Assembly (NCBI GenBank): GCA_036365515.1
Contig: CM070874.1
Span: 112,579,235 to 112,643,234, forward strand
Reading direction: 5' to 3'
DNA length: 64,000 bases
Source: Torymus aiolomorphi
Taxonomy: Eukaryota; Arthropoda; Insecta; Hymenoptera; Torymidae
Positions within the stretch are counted from its first letter, which is position 1; each line of letters begins with the position of its first letter. Shown here one piece after another: positions 12,500 to 23,895 of this stretch. The position numbers and the translations under genes are program-made. Under the pieces are notes generated by a model, which saw only the letters and a program-made list of their open reading frames with translations, ran no database searches and was not told the origin of the DNA.

Positions 12500-13490
12500 T
12501 ATCCTAAATTATTCACGCAACGCCAATCTATTGTTCTCCACACATTCACCCAATACTCGAAAGACCAATAGCACAAACACATCCCCAAAAAAACCTTCCA
12601 CACACAACGAGCCTGAATCCAACGACCTCGCGTTCAAAAACCTCGCTCTTCAACCGCAACTTCCAAACCTTTCTCTCTCCTTCGCGATATCACCTCCTGA
12701 TAACCACCTGACGGTCTCCTCCCCTTTGAACTCGAAAACCGAGCTACATCCTCTTTGCCCAAACCTCGCCTCTCGCGCCGAAAACGAGCTAGCAATATGC
12801 GGTTTCCATTCGCGTCTCTACTGTACCATACATAAAACATTGTTTCAAGCTCTCTCTCGCTCTGCGGTCACGATTCTCTCCGATTGTTGCCCTTCCGCCT
12901 CTCGTTATGGGCGCGCAGCACGCGCGGATACGTGTCATTTGCGCGCATGTGTCGCGCGCTAGCGCACTTTCTTCCTCCCTTGTGTATTAGCAGCAGCAGC
13001 AGCACATGTGCGATGCCCACGCGCGCGCGCGTCAGTTTTTTGCATTGTGATTAGAGAGACTCGCTCTTTTTTTGCGCAAGCGAGCAAGCGCGTGGCACGG
13101 CGGTTTTTGGGAGGAGTTCTTTTTTGGCGAGGTATATTGACGATGTGCGGATAACTGCTGTCGGTGATTTTTACGGAGATCCTTTTTTTCTTGGTTAGGC
13201 ATTGTATGTATGTGTGGAGAGGGGGAAGAGGTACGCGAAGGTTTTTTGTTTTGAGGATAAAGGGTGCGCGCATGCATGGGTTGGCGCTGAAGCAGCAGCT
13301 TTTTTTATATTAGGAGGATGCGCGATTTCGGCATTGTGCTGGCGCACATGACGGCGCATATAGTGCAATGGAGCTGCTGCTGTTGCTCCTGCTTTTGTTT
13401 TGTTTTTTGGGGGTATTTGCATAATGTTAAGTAGGTAAAAAAAGGCGCTTTGTGTGGATTAAGTATAGGGTTGAATTTTGGAGGTCTATG
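12500..13490. other. GC island 8 with a strong strand-composition flip
   Basis: In 12,541-12,600 I count 22 C and 3 G. In 13,441-13,500 I count 19 G and 4 C. The core (12,840-13,100) carries CGCGCGCG and CAGCAGCAG. Long open frames on both strands here follow from the base skew. Confidence 0.5.
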
Positions 13491-14140
13491 GAATTTTCGA
13501 AGAAACGAAGTTTTGGATTAACTATTATATAGATCGAATATCATACTTTATTCGGTTGATGACATGAATTTTTAGCAAACAAGAAATAGTACGATAATCG
13601 TATATTTTTAACCTATTTTCAAAGAACTTATATCAGTAATTGATTAGAATGTTTCGTTCCCTATCTGCGTCGGAATATAAAGTAGCGAATTGAAGATTCT
13701 ATTTACTCATTAGACTTACAACTATTGGAATAATTTAGTATTTCCTGTATAGTTTCATAGAATCTCATTCAGGACGTTATACTAGTAATTTTGTTTTACT
13801 CGCAAAATATCGATAAACAATAGTGGCAATAGTTAATCAAATATTTTACTTCTTACCTTTAAGAAGAATCAATTCTACTTTTTGTATTTGTGTGTAATAT
13901 TTCAACCAACCAGAAAGTTCAGAACCACTTTCTCTTGAACGTTAAATTTTAATTATCATATAGTAGCTTCCTCTATAAATATAAAAATATAGAGATTCAC
14001 TATCTCAATTAATAGTTACATAAATAGTTCATTGTATGATATATACAATGTAATTTAAAGAGTGAATATGCACTATCAAAATATTGGACACCTATTACTT
14101 TATAGCAGTGAATGACTTATCCAACTACTGAAACAGCCCT
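13491..14140. other. AT-rich spacer, nothing recognised
   Basis: Plain AT-rich DNA with no inverted repeat longer than a few bases and no coding signal. Confidence 0.5.
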
Positions 14141-14218
14141 GTTGAAAATAATCACGTAATTTTCGTTTATACAAATTTTTAAATGTAAAAGATAGATTAC
14201 GTGATTTAATTACGTGAT

Positions 14219-14605
14219 TTAAAAATAATCACGTAATTTCCGTTTATAAGAATTTCCCTATGGTAAATAATCACGTTATTTTTATTCCGTATAATTCGAA
14301 TAAGTGAATATTCACTTATAATAAGTAAATAGTCGTGCACTTATCGAATAAGTGGACGACTATGTACTTGTAATAAGTATAAATATTCACTTATTTGAAG
14401 TGAATTTCACTTATTTGAATTTAGAGAGATAATGTTTGAAAATCACGTGATTTTAAGAAATGTTATTCTTGAAATGTAAATTTAAAAATAATCACGTAAT
14501 TTCCGTTTATAAGAATTTCCCTATGGTAAATAATCACGTGATTTAATTCCGTAATGTTTGAAAATCACGTGATTTTACGAAATGTTATTCTTGAAATGTA
14601 AATTT
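14219..14605. repeat. Two-copy direct repeat rich in ATCACGTGAT motifs
   Basis: The unit (AATAATCACGTAATTTCC, then TTTATAAGAATTTCCCTATG, then AATGTTTGAAAATCACGTG, then AAATGTTATTCTTGAAATG) occurs at 14,221-14,481 and again at 14,487-14,605. The first copy is about 140 bp longer because of an insertion at 14,292-14,429. The CACGTG palindrome is an E-box-type core, but binding is not shown here. Confidence 0.75.
14292..14429. mobile_element. Small MITE inserted in copy 1 of the direct repeat
   Basis: The insertion starts TAATTCGAATAAGTGA and ends TCACTTATTTGAATTTAGAG, so its ends are roughly inverted. It is flanked by TA on both sides (14,290-91 and 14,430-31). The second repeat copy reads straight through (CCGTAATGTTTG near 14,548) and serves as the empty site. 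The interior is full of AAGTGAATATTCACTT-type palindromes. A TA duplication suits the Tc1/mariner group (family knowledge). Confidence 0.7.
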
Positions 14606-14759
14606 TTGTATTAAAGTCTTTTTTAAGCTATGAATTGTGAAAAATTGAAAAACCTATATTTTTCACTATATTTCACATTTATAAGAGAGAAAACCATATA
14701 ACAGTAACATTAATACAATCGAGCACAATACTTCACCGATAAGTTAAAAACATTCTATT

Positions 14760-15660
14760 TAATAAGACCTAACTTTACGACCAGCTCAACAGAACCCCAG
14801 CCCGCCTTCATTCATATTCATCCACACCCTCACTATACCATTATACTACTCCGCCACTATACCTAATCCACCCACTCTGCTCTGCACAAAAGCCGCGCGT
14901 AACAGGTACCTCTGCTCTCTCTCTCCTCTCTTCCCTCGCAGCACGCATATACATACGGAACAGCCTATATAACGTGCGCGCATAAATCCACACACACACG
15001 CTCGTTCGCCCGCACTGCAGTATACGCGTTAGAAAAGGAACCAGCCGAGAACGAAAGCAAAGGAGAGAAAGAGAGAGAGAGAAAGAAGATGCCAGAACTA
15101 CTAAGTATACGCGCGTATATACACCTCCTCTCTCTCTCTCTGCCCGCACCATCTGTTGCCTCTCGCGCAACGTCTTCGTGGCTTCGCGCGCGCGCGACGA
15201 CATACACACCATATGCGCGCTCTCCAGATCTGCCCAAGAGAAAGAGAGGAGAGATTATACGGCCGACAACGCGATTCCTCGCGTTCATTACACTTACTTT
15301 ATGCACGAGAGGTGCGCGCGATTAGGGAGGCATTTGCGAACGGAGCGCATTCATATACGGGGTATAGGTATGTGGGTGATAGAGAGGGAATTCCCGCGCG
15401 AGCAGTTCGGGATTCCGCTGTCGAGTAGTAAATACTTCGGGGCGCGTGGCTCGTGGCGCATTCGAAGGGATTCCGATGTGTGTCGATCGATGGGGTTTAT
15501 ACGCGCAGGTAAGTATAGAGAATTTAGAATTTTACGCTTTTTTGGAAGTTTAGAAACGGTTTTTGAGTCTATAAAGGGTTTATTGGTGGGTTTGGGAATT
15601 TCGAGGTTGCGGAAGTGGTGCCGTCATAAATCAAGTTACCTCGTTGCTGTACGTCACGTG
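14760..15660. other. GC island 9 with strand-composition flip and donor-like motif
   Basis: The left flank 14,780-14,880 is C/A-rich. The core carries CTCTCT, GAGAGA and GCGCGC tracts. The right flank 15,500-15,640 is G/T-rich and starts with a consensus-grade donor, CAG|GTAAGTATAG (GT at 15,509). A noncoding first exon is possible but unproven. The 161-codon frame across it looks like chance. Confidence 0.45.
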
Positions 15661-15859
15661 TGACTTATTTATTCACTTTTACTCTCTTAGAGTCTATATT
15701 TTTGCAAACATTAAACTTGTAAGTATACAAGAAATGAAAAGTGAAAAAATCAGCTTTTTTCAAAATGGGGGTGCAATAAATGGTTACAATTAATTTTTTA
15801 TATCAGGATTGAGCTAGTTTTTCGTTCTGACACTCTTTATTTTCATATACACGCTGTTA

Positions 15860-17100
15860 CCAAAAGCTATCCACTTATCTTTATACTTTATATCGAACAT
15901 TAAATTACACCTCCAATTCCCGTATTTACCATCTATTTGTTAGATCGCCAGATAAAAATTCACTAACCACCAAGCCCGGCCTAAATTACCATAATCGCTA
16001 CAACCCTCTCTCTCTCTCTCTTTCTCTCTGGCTGCACCCGCCGCCTCCCCCGACCCTATCCCCAAAAAGCGAAATCCAAAACCCCGCGAGCTCACCTTTA
16101 AAAAGAAAAAGGAACGACGAAGAAGCCAACGCAGCCCCGTAAAATCGAACAGTTCATTACCATCAAAATTAAGCAGGCCCCGACGCTCGGAGAGAGGCAC
16201 TGCAGCAGCAGCAACAGCAGTAGCGCGTATATATATATATATATATACGCACCAACTCGAACGAGAAAAAATAAATCCCCACAGCTGTCACTCGCTCTTA
16301 CGCACAGCGCGCTCGCGCACTTGCGCGCAGAAGCTCTCTTTCGCGAAATTAGCATACCCCAAAAGCCAAAAAAGCCCCCGCGCGCGTGCAATTCCGATCG
16401 ATCTTTATATACCTTCCTCCTCCACCTACACCGCGCAGCAACCTATCAAGATCGGCCCACTCTCTTTTGTTCCCCCCGGACAATGACAGATGAAAATTAT
16501 CTCCATCGGCGCGTGCATATATATACGCACGCTCGCGCGCGAGTGCAGCAGCATATATACGCTGCTGCCGTTGCTCCCTCTCTTTTACCTGGCCACGCGA
16601 CCACGGGACGCGTGCCGCGCGCGAGCGAACGGACGGGAGAGAGAAACAGTTGGTTTGGCACTTCGTTCCGCTAAATAGATCGCCCCTCTTTCGAAAACCT
16701 CGACGCGCTTCCTCCCTCCGCTCGCGCGTGTGTGTATGTGCATGCGCTGCTGCACCGCACGGACGGCCCATCTGTTTGATGCGCGCGTGCGCAGGGCCCG
16801 AAAAGTAATTTTCTCGAGAGGCGCAGGAAGAAGAGAAAGAGAGAGAGAGAGAGAGAGAAAAAAGACAGCAGCAGCGTAGTAGGCGCTTTTTGGGAAAATT
16901 TATTGAGAAGTAGTTGTTTGCGTTGGGGATGAGTGGTGGGCGCTGTGGATATATAACTGGATTTTCTAGGGGATTGTATATATTGTAGGTGTGAATTTTG
17001 GAGTAAGTATAGAGGTATGGGTGGAAGTAGAGTAGAGAAGAGGAGAGAGGAATCGTTTGCGGTTTCGCGAAATGCCTAGGTTTCGTGTTGGCTTAGATGT
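15860..17100. other. GC island 10, large, with strand-composition flip
   Basis: In 15,961-16,020 I count 26 C and 4 G. In 16,921-16,980 I count 23 G and 5 C. The core 16,200-16,800 has CAG-type, TATATA and GCGCGC patches, and a (GA)n tract lies at 16,836-16,859. A GTAAGTATAG motif is at 17,003. Confidence 0.5.
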
Positions 17101-17281
17101 ATATAGGTAGCTAGTTAAGGCTGCGTGATTGTCGGGTCTAGTTAACCGCGCGTCTTTCGTGTATACAGTAGAAGAATGGTGCTGTGAATGGAAGTATACT
17201 TTGAAATTGGGTTCTGGGCCCGGTCTATACATTTTGACTTGGACTAGTAGTGTCAATAGAAGTTACAATGTACTGATATGT

Positions 17282-17565
17282 ATCCCGAGAAAAAATGATT
17301 TATATATGGCCATACATATATAACCATACATGATTATATATATGACCATATTTGATCATATATGGCTTTTGTCTCTGTATAAAAATACATAGTCGTGTGT
17401 ATGACTATATACTTGCTAATATACAAACATGTATGTTTATGTAGACACAAAATCCATATATGATTATATATATATCATGTATGGTTATATATGCCTATGC
17501 AAGATTTTTATATATGGGTATATATGATCATATAAGGTCATGTATGAATCATTTTTTTCCGGGAT
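17282..17565. mobile_element. MITE-like palindrome
   Basis: The ends ATCCCGAGAAAAAATGATT (17,282) and AATCATTTTTTTCCGGGAT (ending 17,565) are inverted copies. The interior is a chain of imperfect CATATATGG/CCATATATG palindromes. It has no coding capacity. A 13-bp direct repeat, GTTACAATGTACT, lies outside it at 17,262 and 17,621, though not directly adjacent to the ends. Confidence 0.65.
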
Positions 17566-17959
17566 GTGGATTCGTGGATTTTTTGTACTGAAAATATTAG
17601 ACGATTATGACTCACGATGTTACAATGTACTAAAAAAATAAAAAAATAAGCGCGACTATTAACTGTTTATATGTCAGAATTATAGAATATTCTTTGATAT
17701 AAAAAATGTCAAAAGCTTTTATGGCTGAATGAAATATGGATTCTTTTTTATTGTCTTGTACGTATATATTAGACACTTCTATAATTCTCAATCATATAAT
17801 ACAATAAACTTAGATTCTAATACAACATGACTTTCCTCCGAAACACCATATTAAATTCATACAAAAAGCATCGACAAATTTTTCTTTCATTTACATCTCT
17901 TCAAGAGAAAGGATTAGTCCCTCTACAAAAGAATTCCATTATATCGCAGCAAAATACGA

Positions 17960-18720
17960 ATTCTATGGGATTCTAATCAACGTGAAATTTCCCTATCTAA
18001 GCATTATTTCCACTCGCTCGAACTTGATTTCCCTCAAACCCTCTATACACACACGCATTACCCATTCATATCTCCTCATTTCACCTCGCTTTCCACGAAA
18101 TTCAAATACACCAGCCAACTTTACATCGCTTCTAATAACACAGTTTCTTATTACCATAAGAATACACGCAGCTATACACGCTCTCCTACGATAAATAATT
18201 ATAGAGTCTAATTTTTTGATTTCCAAAGACCGACGCGCGGCTGATTTATGGGGGGATGATGCGCGCACCTATGCGATACATCGAGGGCACGCAGCCATCT
18301 GACGCCTGTTAAAATGGTCAACGGACAAAAAAAAAACGAGAGTTTAACTTTTTTCGGAGCATAATGCATTAATTAATTTTTTAAACTACGCGGCAGACGT
18401 GGCGACAAGGATTTTTCGGCGAGTACACGCGTGGTGCGGTGGTAAGTATAAGTACGAGTATAGCGCGAAACAGTTCTTGGAAAGAAAGTGAGACTGAGCG
18501 CGCGCACGCCGCGAGCATATGTCGTCGGTGCGCGAGTGTAAAAAAAGATGTTGCGTAATGTGGGGGAAATTGCGGGGCTGCGCGAACAGCGATGTTGTGT
18601 CGACTTGGTCAAAATTTCGTTGCAAAAGGTTTTTGGGTTTCGTGAAAATATCATGGGTTGTTGTGGTTTTTAGGGCAAATGTAATTTTATTCGTTGGTAA
18701 CTTGATATAGATAAAAAGAT
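17960..18720. other. GC island 11 with strand-composition flip
   Basis: The left flank 17,990-18,130 is C/A-rich. The right flank 18,420-18,710 is G/T-rich and holds GGTAAGTATAAGTACGAG (GT at 18,442), another donor-like motif. 17,566-17,960 is AT-rich with nothing recognised. The tRNA-like gene follows the island. Confidence 0.4.
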
Positions 18721-18762
18721 ACGTATTGTTACGTATGAGAGGACAGACTGAATAAGTCGCGT

Positions 18763-18768
18763 AAAAAA
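18763..18768 (-). terminator. Pol III T-run downstream of the tRNA-like gene
   Basis: Six consecutive T on the minus strand begin 4 nt after the last tRNA base. This is the standard RNA polymerase III stop and supports a transcribable unit. Confidence 0.6.
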
Positions 18769-18771
18769 TAT

Positions 18772-18842
18772 GCGACGAGCGGGATTCGAACGCACGATCT
18801 CGAGGTTTGTAGGCCCGCGCTCTACCACTGAGCTAACGTCGC
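18772..18842 (-). tRNA. tRNA-like gene, anticodon read as ACA (Cys by codon)
   Basis: The minus strand folds as a 71-nt cloverleaf: acceptor GCGACGT/TCGTCGC (6 of 7 paired), D-arm GCTCAGTGGTAGAGC (A box), anticodon loop CTACAAA, and T-loop TTCGAAT (B box). Read by position, the anticodon is ACA, which would decode UGU (Cys). Eukaryotic tRNA-Cys normally carries GCA, so this is odd. One C-C mismatch closes the anticodon stem and another sits in the T-stem. It could be a functional variant, a decaying copy or the head of a tRNA-derived SINE. A Pol III terminator follows directly. Confidence 0.65.
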
Positions 18843-19034
18843 GATGCTTGCTCGAGAGCATCGCGAGTGTCTAGTCCTTATCGTGAAGTGGATGCGTCAG
18901 GGCTCGGATGACGGTCGAGCTGAGCCCGTGACAGTATACAGATAAAGGAGAGAAAATCAATCATATGTACCAAATTTTTACTTATACGACAACAATCGAC
19001 AAATCATACATAATTATTTTCATATAAAATACTA

Positions 19035-19789
19035 TATGAGGAAATTCAGAAAAAGTTTCAACTTTTCGCGTCCCCAAAACCGGTCAACATTTTTTTTTTG
19101 AAGGCACACCTTCCGGACGTGGTTTTTCTTCTTTCTTATGTCACAAAATATACGGAGAAAATCGTGTACAATTAAAAACGTCTTTGTCTCACATTTTTTT
19201 AAAGGTTAAAATTTTTCAAGAAAATGGCAAAGAAACCTCAGCCATTTAGCCCAGAAACGATCAACTCAAATTTTCAAAAAAGAAAATGAAACTAGAAAGA
19301 AAGAGATTTCATTCCCTTTTTTGAAAATTAAAAAATGTCAATTCCTTCAAAAGTTATAAGGGTTTGAACTTGATCGTCGAAAAGGCATAAAAACCCTCTC
19401 AAAGTCGGCCCTGCCGATTCCTGTGATTTGTGCATTTTGATGCCTTTTCGACGATCAACTTCAACCCCTTATAACTTTTAAAGGAATCAACATTTTTTAA
19501 TTTAAAAAAAAGGGAATGAAAGCTCTTTCTTTCTAGTCACAATTTTTGTTTTAAACTTTGAGTTGATCGTTTCTAGGCTAAATGTCTCAGGTTTAAAGAA
19601 AAGGACTTATTAGCAATTTTTTTGAAAAATTTCAACCTTTAGAAAAATGTGAGACAAAGGCGATTTTCTCCGTATATTATGTGACATAAGAAAGAAGAAA
19701 AACCGCGTCCGGAAGGTGTACCTTCAAACAAAATTCTTTACCGGTTTTGGGGACGCGAAAAGTTGAAATTTTTTCTGAATTTCCTCATA
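19035..19789. mobile_element. Long foldback MITE, about 755 bp, TA flanks
   Basis: The ends TATGAGGAAATTCAGAAAAA and TTTTTCTGAATTTCCTCATA are inverse. The match continues through most of the element (CGCGTCCCCAAAACCGG, CACCTTCCGGACG, CGAAAAGGCATAAAA and their inverses), so nearly the whole element is one hairpin around a centre near 19,415. TA lies on both sides (19,033-34 and 19,790-91), as in Tc1/mariner-type MITEs. There is no transposase. Confidence 0.8.
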
Positions 19790-19849
19790 TAAAAGCACTT
19801 TAAAAATATTTCCAGTTATAAAATTTCATATCTCTCAACAACGACGCTC

Positions 19850-20420
19850 CACCATAAAATCATAAACCCGACAAGCAAAGCTCGCCCCCCCCAAGCATCC
19901 CATGTAGTAGACAAAGACCTTCAGACCGTTAACTCGCACGTGGTCCACTCCTCTTCGTAGAATCTCTCGCAACGCATCTATCATCGCTCGCCCCCGCGCT
20001 CATAATACGCACCGTTTTTCTTTACATCGCCTGCGCGCGTACACGTCGCTCTCTTTTTCCCGTCTCCCCTGCGATCACAACCGATGCGCTCCGAAACGTC
20101 ATGTGGCACGTTAATTGAACGCGAGAGAGAGATTCTGCGTTGTTCGCGTAGCACCTATGTATGTATAGGTGAGAGACGTGGAAGAAAGGACGATTACGGC
20201 CTTTATCGCGTGATGTTCGCGCGAGGGCGGAGGGGTGGGAGAGTGTACAAGGGGGCGAAATCGAAGGGTGTGAGAAAAAGGGGGGTGGAGAGAGGGTGCG
20301 ACGATGGAGATTTTGGAGAATAGAGGTGAATTTATGGTTTTGCGATTAGGTGGGTTTAATAAAAGGCGGGCGAGTGTGTATTTTGAAAAGGGGCGATGAG
20401 GTGTAATTGAGTTTTGATGC
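19850..20420. other. GC island 12 with strand-composition flip
   Basis: The left flank 19,850-20,090 is C-rich (CTCGCCCCCCCCAAGCATCC) and the right flank 20,220-20,400 is G-rich (GGGGGTGGAGAGAGGGTG). It is CpG-rich in the middle. No gene is recognised. Confidence 0.45.
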
Positions 20421-20589
20421 GTTTAATTTACGAATTTCGTCGGACAAGTTAGTTCAATTTTGTTTCACATACGGAGAATCAATATTTTGCCAGGCTAAGC
20501 CAAGAGCTAAATACGTAGAGGCACACACGATACAGGACAATCTTTACCGGCAATTAATAACCTGCCCGAGCTTTTTACATAATTTATAA

Positions 20590-21200
20590 ATAATCCAATC
20601 AAGCACCGCAGCGTCAGTCCCCTTATCAATAAATCATTACCCTATGCGCGATGATAACAAAAAAATGCGCTCACCTCGCTTTATGAATAACCAACGAGGC
20701 CTACTCGCGCTTAATGCGCAATAGAGTAACACCCGCGCCGCCTCAGTAGATTTTCCCGCACGCGCACTCAAGCATCGCGCGATCGAGGCTCGTTTATGAA
20801 TAATCCACGCGAGCGACGCAGTATACGGGAAAGTGTTGCAAAATTACGCTCTAATCTAGAAATGCGCGCGCGCGCAAGCACTCGTGAGTGTATCGTGAAA
20901 TCTTTACGCGGCAGCGCTCAGCATGATTGGAAAGCACTGTCGTTTTCATATAGAAGGAGGGAGAGGCGGGGGTTTATTAATTTTCTTAATGGCGCGTGTG
21001 TGGTGGAGTGTGGGAGTAGTGTGACAGATTGCGTATGTATATAGCGTGAAACGCGGCGGTCGCGGCCGTCCGATTCAATCTGTTATTGCGCGTGTGTGTT
21101 TTCCCGTGACGAGCTTTTTTTGTCGCGGTGATGGGCGAGGGAATTGCAGCCGTGAGATGGAGTGGTTCGATTATTGAGTGGGTCATCGTGGGATAATATT
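20590..21200. other. GC island 13 with strand-composition flip
   Basis: 20,590-20,780 is C/A-leaning, the core has GCGCGCGCGC (about 20,866), and 20,955-21,200 is G/T-rich (GTGTGTGGTGGAGTGTGGG). No gene is recognised. Confidence 0.4.
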
Positions 21201-21409
21201 ATTCGTTTTTTATGTACTGGATATGATTTTTATAATGTAGAATTGAAGATTAGAAGTGGGAATAGTTCCACGCGAAATTATAGCGATAAACAAATATTTT
21301 GAAGTTGTTATAATTCTATGATTCTATTGTTATTTGATATTTTAACAGGTTCGTTGTATAGTTTTTCTGAAGTAATTATACTTTCTTTTATCCTTTTTTG
21401 AAGATCCAA

Positions 21410-22427
21410 TAATAAAGAAAAAAAACCGCTGCCAATTCATTGGTACTTAGCTTCCTCAAACTAATTTATCAATTCCTTTTATTATACTTTTTAGTAAAAT
21501 AATTTTTTTTCTCAAACACAAATGAAGAAAAATTATTGAAATTTTAACCAAATATAGCTTTTAATAAGTGTAATATATAATGTATATATAATATATATAA
21601 TAAGTGGTTGGTGATTTTTCTCTAGTTATCAGGCGACAAAGAAAGAAAGTTTGCAAAATACGAAAATTTTCAATATCAAATATTTCAAAAAGTAATCGTA
21701 CGATCTTGGTGAAAATTGGCACACATATTATCTAAATCACATAAAAAATTGTCTATAAATTTGGAGCTGATACATCGAGCCATTTTCGAGAAATTACGAT
21801 GTGAAAAAAAACTTAAAAAATTTTTAAACTCAAATATCTCTGACATTTATGGACCAATTATTTTGCCCAAAGAACTCTACCGAGAGCTATCCAAAATCTA
21901 CCCCTACAAGAAATTTTAAAGCGATTAAGCCAATTTTACTTCAGTTATAGAGCGACATACAAAACTCGTTTTTTCGGTTTTCAATTTTTTTCTCAAAACC
22001 TAATCAACAGAATGGATTTAAATATGTAAAGATTATAGCTATTTATGTTCTGCATTATCATAATTTTTTTCAAAAAAATTGACCGTTTAGTTTGGAAGTT
22101 ATAAGCTTTAAAAAAAAAACGTTTTTGTTAAAAACAAAAGAGTAAATAAAATAACTTATAACTAAGAACCGTGATAGCTAGAGAATATTTTTTTTTAGAA
22201 AATATAGGTATTTTAATGCTCTTTCGAATGCTTCCCATACAATTCAAATCTTTCAATGTTATCATTTTAAAAAAATGAAAATTATTTTTTCAAAATGTGA
22301 AAAATCGATATAAAAAAAATTATCCAAAAAACTACGTAATATTATTATTTTCCAAAAATCTTGAAAAAAAGAAAAATTTTAAGCGCTGTTCGAAAACGAT
22401 TGGATAAAAATTGAAAAAGGTACAGCG

Positions 22428-22468
<41 letters not shown>

Positions 22469-22585
22469 CATTTTTTTAAAAATAGTATATTTTGACTCCA
22501 AATGACTCAAAACATCTTTCTAACATGTTATCTTGAAAACTTTTTTTTAGCGTCACAAAGCTTCCTCTATGAGGAAGCAAAACAA
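21410..22585. repeat. Dispersed repeat, copy 1, with internal (CA)n
   Basis: It begins AAAAAACCGCTGCCAATTCA, then TTAGCTTCCTCAAACTAA, and ends CACAAAGCTTCCTCTATGAGGAAGC. An internal (CA)n tract lies at 22,430-22,465. A second copy with the same start, end and a CA tract is at 55,520-56,315. It is AT-rich with no credible coding frame. AGCTTCCTC near both ends may be a remnant of terminal repeats. The class is unknown. Confidence 0.65.
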
Positions 22586-22639
22586 GATTAAATAATAATG
22601 AAAAATAATTTGCAAGTGTTATAATTAATCTTCCAAACA

Positions 22640-23240
<601 letters not shown>

Positions 23241-23457
23241 GTTCTTCTAAGGTTTAGTTGTTTAAGATGTTCAAATTCAAATTGCTGACGATTTTTTGTT
23301 AGTTTACAATAAATAGTGATAATCATTTTTTCTTAATTATAACACAGTTCTTAGTTATAAGTTATTTTATTTACTAATCCAACAATATCTTACGTAAACA
23401 AAGTATTTATTAAATTATTTAAACTAAATTTAAAATATTTGTTCTGTGTAGTTCTAA

Positions 23458-23622
23458 GGGCACCTCTACATGGAGTCTGGCGTTCTCAAGAATGGCAATC
23501 TAACTCTATGAGAGTGAGAAGGATAGCGCACATTTGAAAATTGTCTGTCTTTGTTGCTCTTACAAGGTTAGGTATGTCAGTCTGCCATTCTCGAAAACGC
23601 CAGACTCCATATTGAGGTGCCC
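23458..23622. mobile_element. Short MITE upstream of METTL13
   Basis: The arms GGGCACCTCTACATGGAGTC and GACTCCATATTGAGGTGCCC are inverse, and the match continues through GGCGTTCTCAAGAATGGCA. CTAA-like sequence flanks both ends (left TCTAA, right CTAAAA). It ends about 270 bp before the METTL13 start codon, so it could overlap the promoter region. Confidence 0.75.
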
Positions 23623-23895
23623 TAAAAGTATTATTAAATACGAATTGAAATTTCCCGCTTGTTCACTAGCGCCGGCACCTTAATTCAGCAAAGTCTCGAA
23701 CCATCTACTCATCAGCTGATTCTTATCAATTTATCATCAGGAGGTAAACAGTGTCCTGCAGAATTGTAGATTGCAGCCGCCACCGAACACGTGCAGTACT
23801 GCAGCTGGTAGTGTCGGTTTACAATAGTTTACATGTCGCATTGTAATTCGACAGCGGCTTCTAATTTATTTTAACCAGTATTTAACGTTTGAACA

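Noticed and set aside
15178..15663. 161-codon plus-strand open frame
   Set aside because: It crosses a low-complexity GC island, is full of Arg from CGC/AGA runs, and overlaps equally long frames in other phases. It also runs through a donor-like site.
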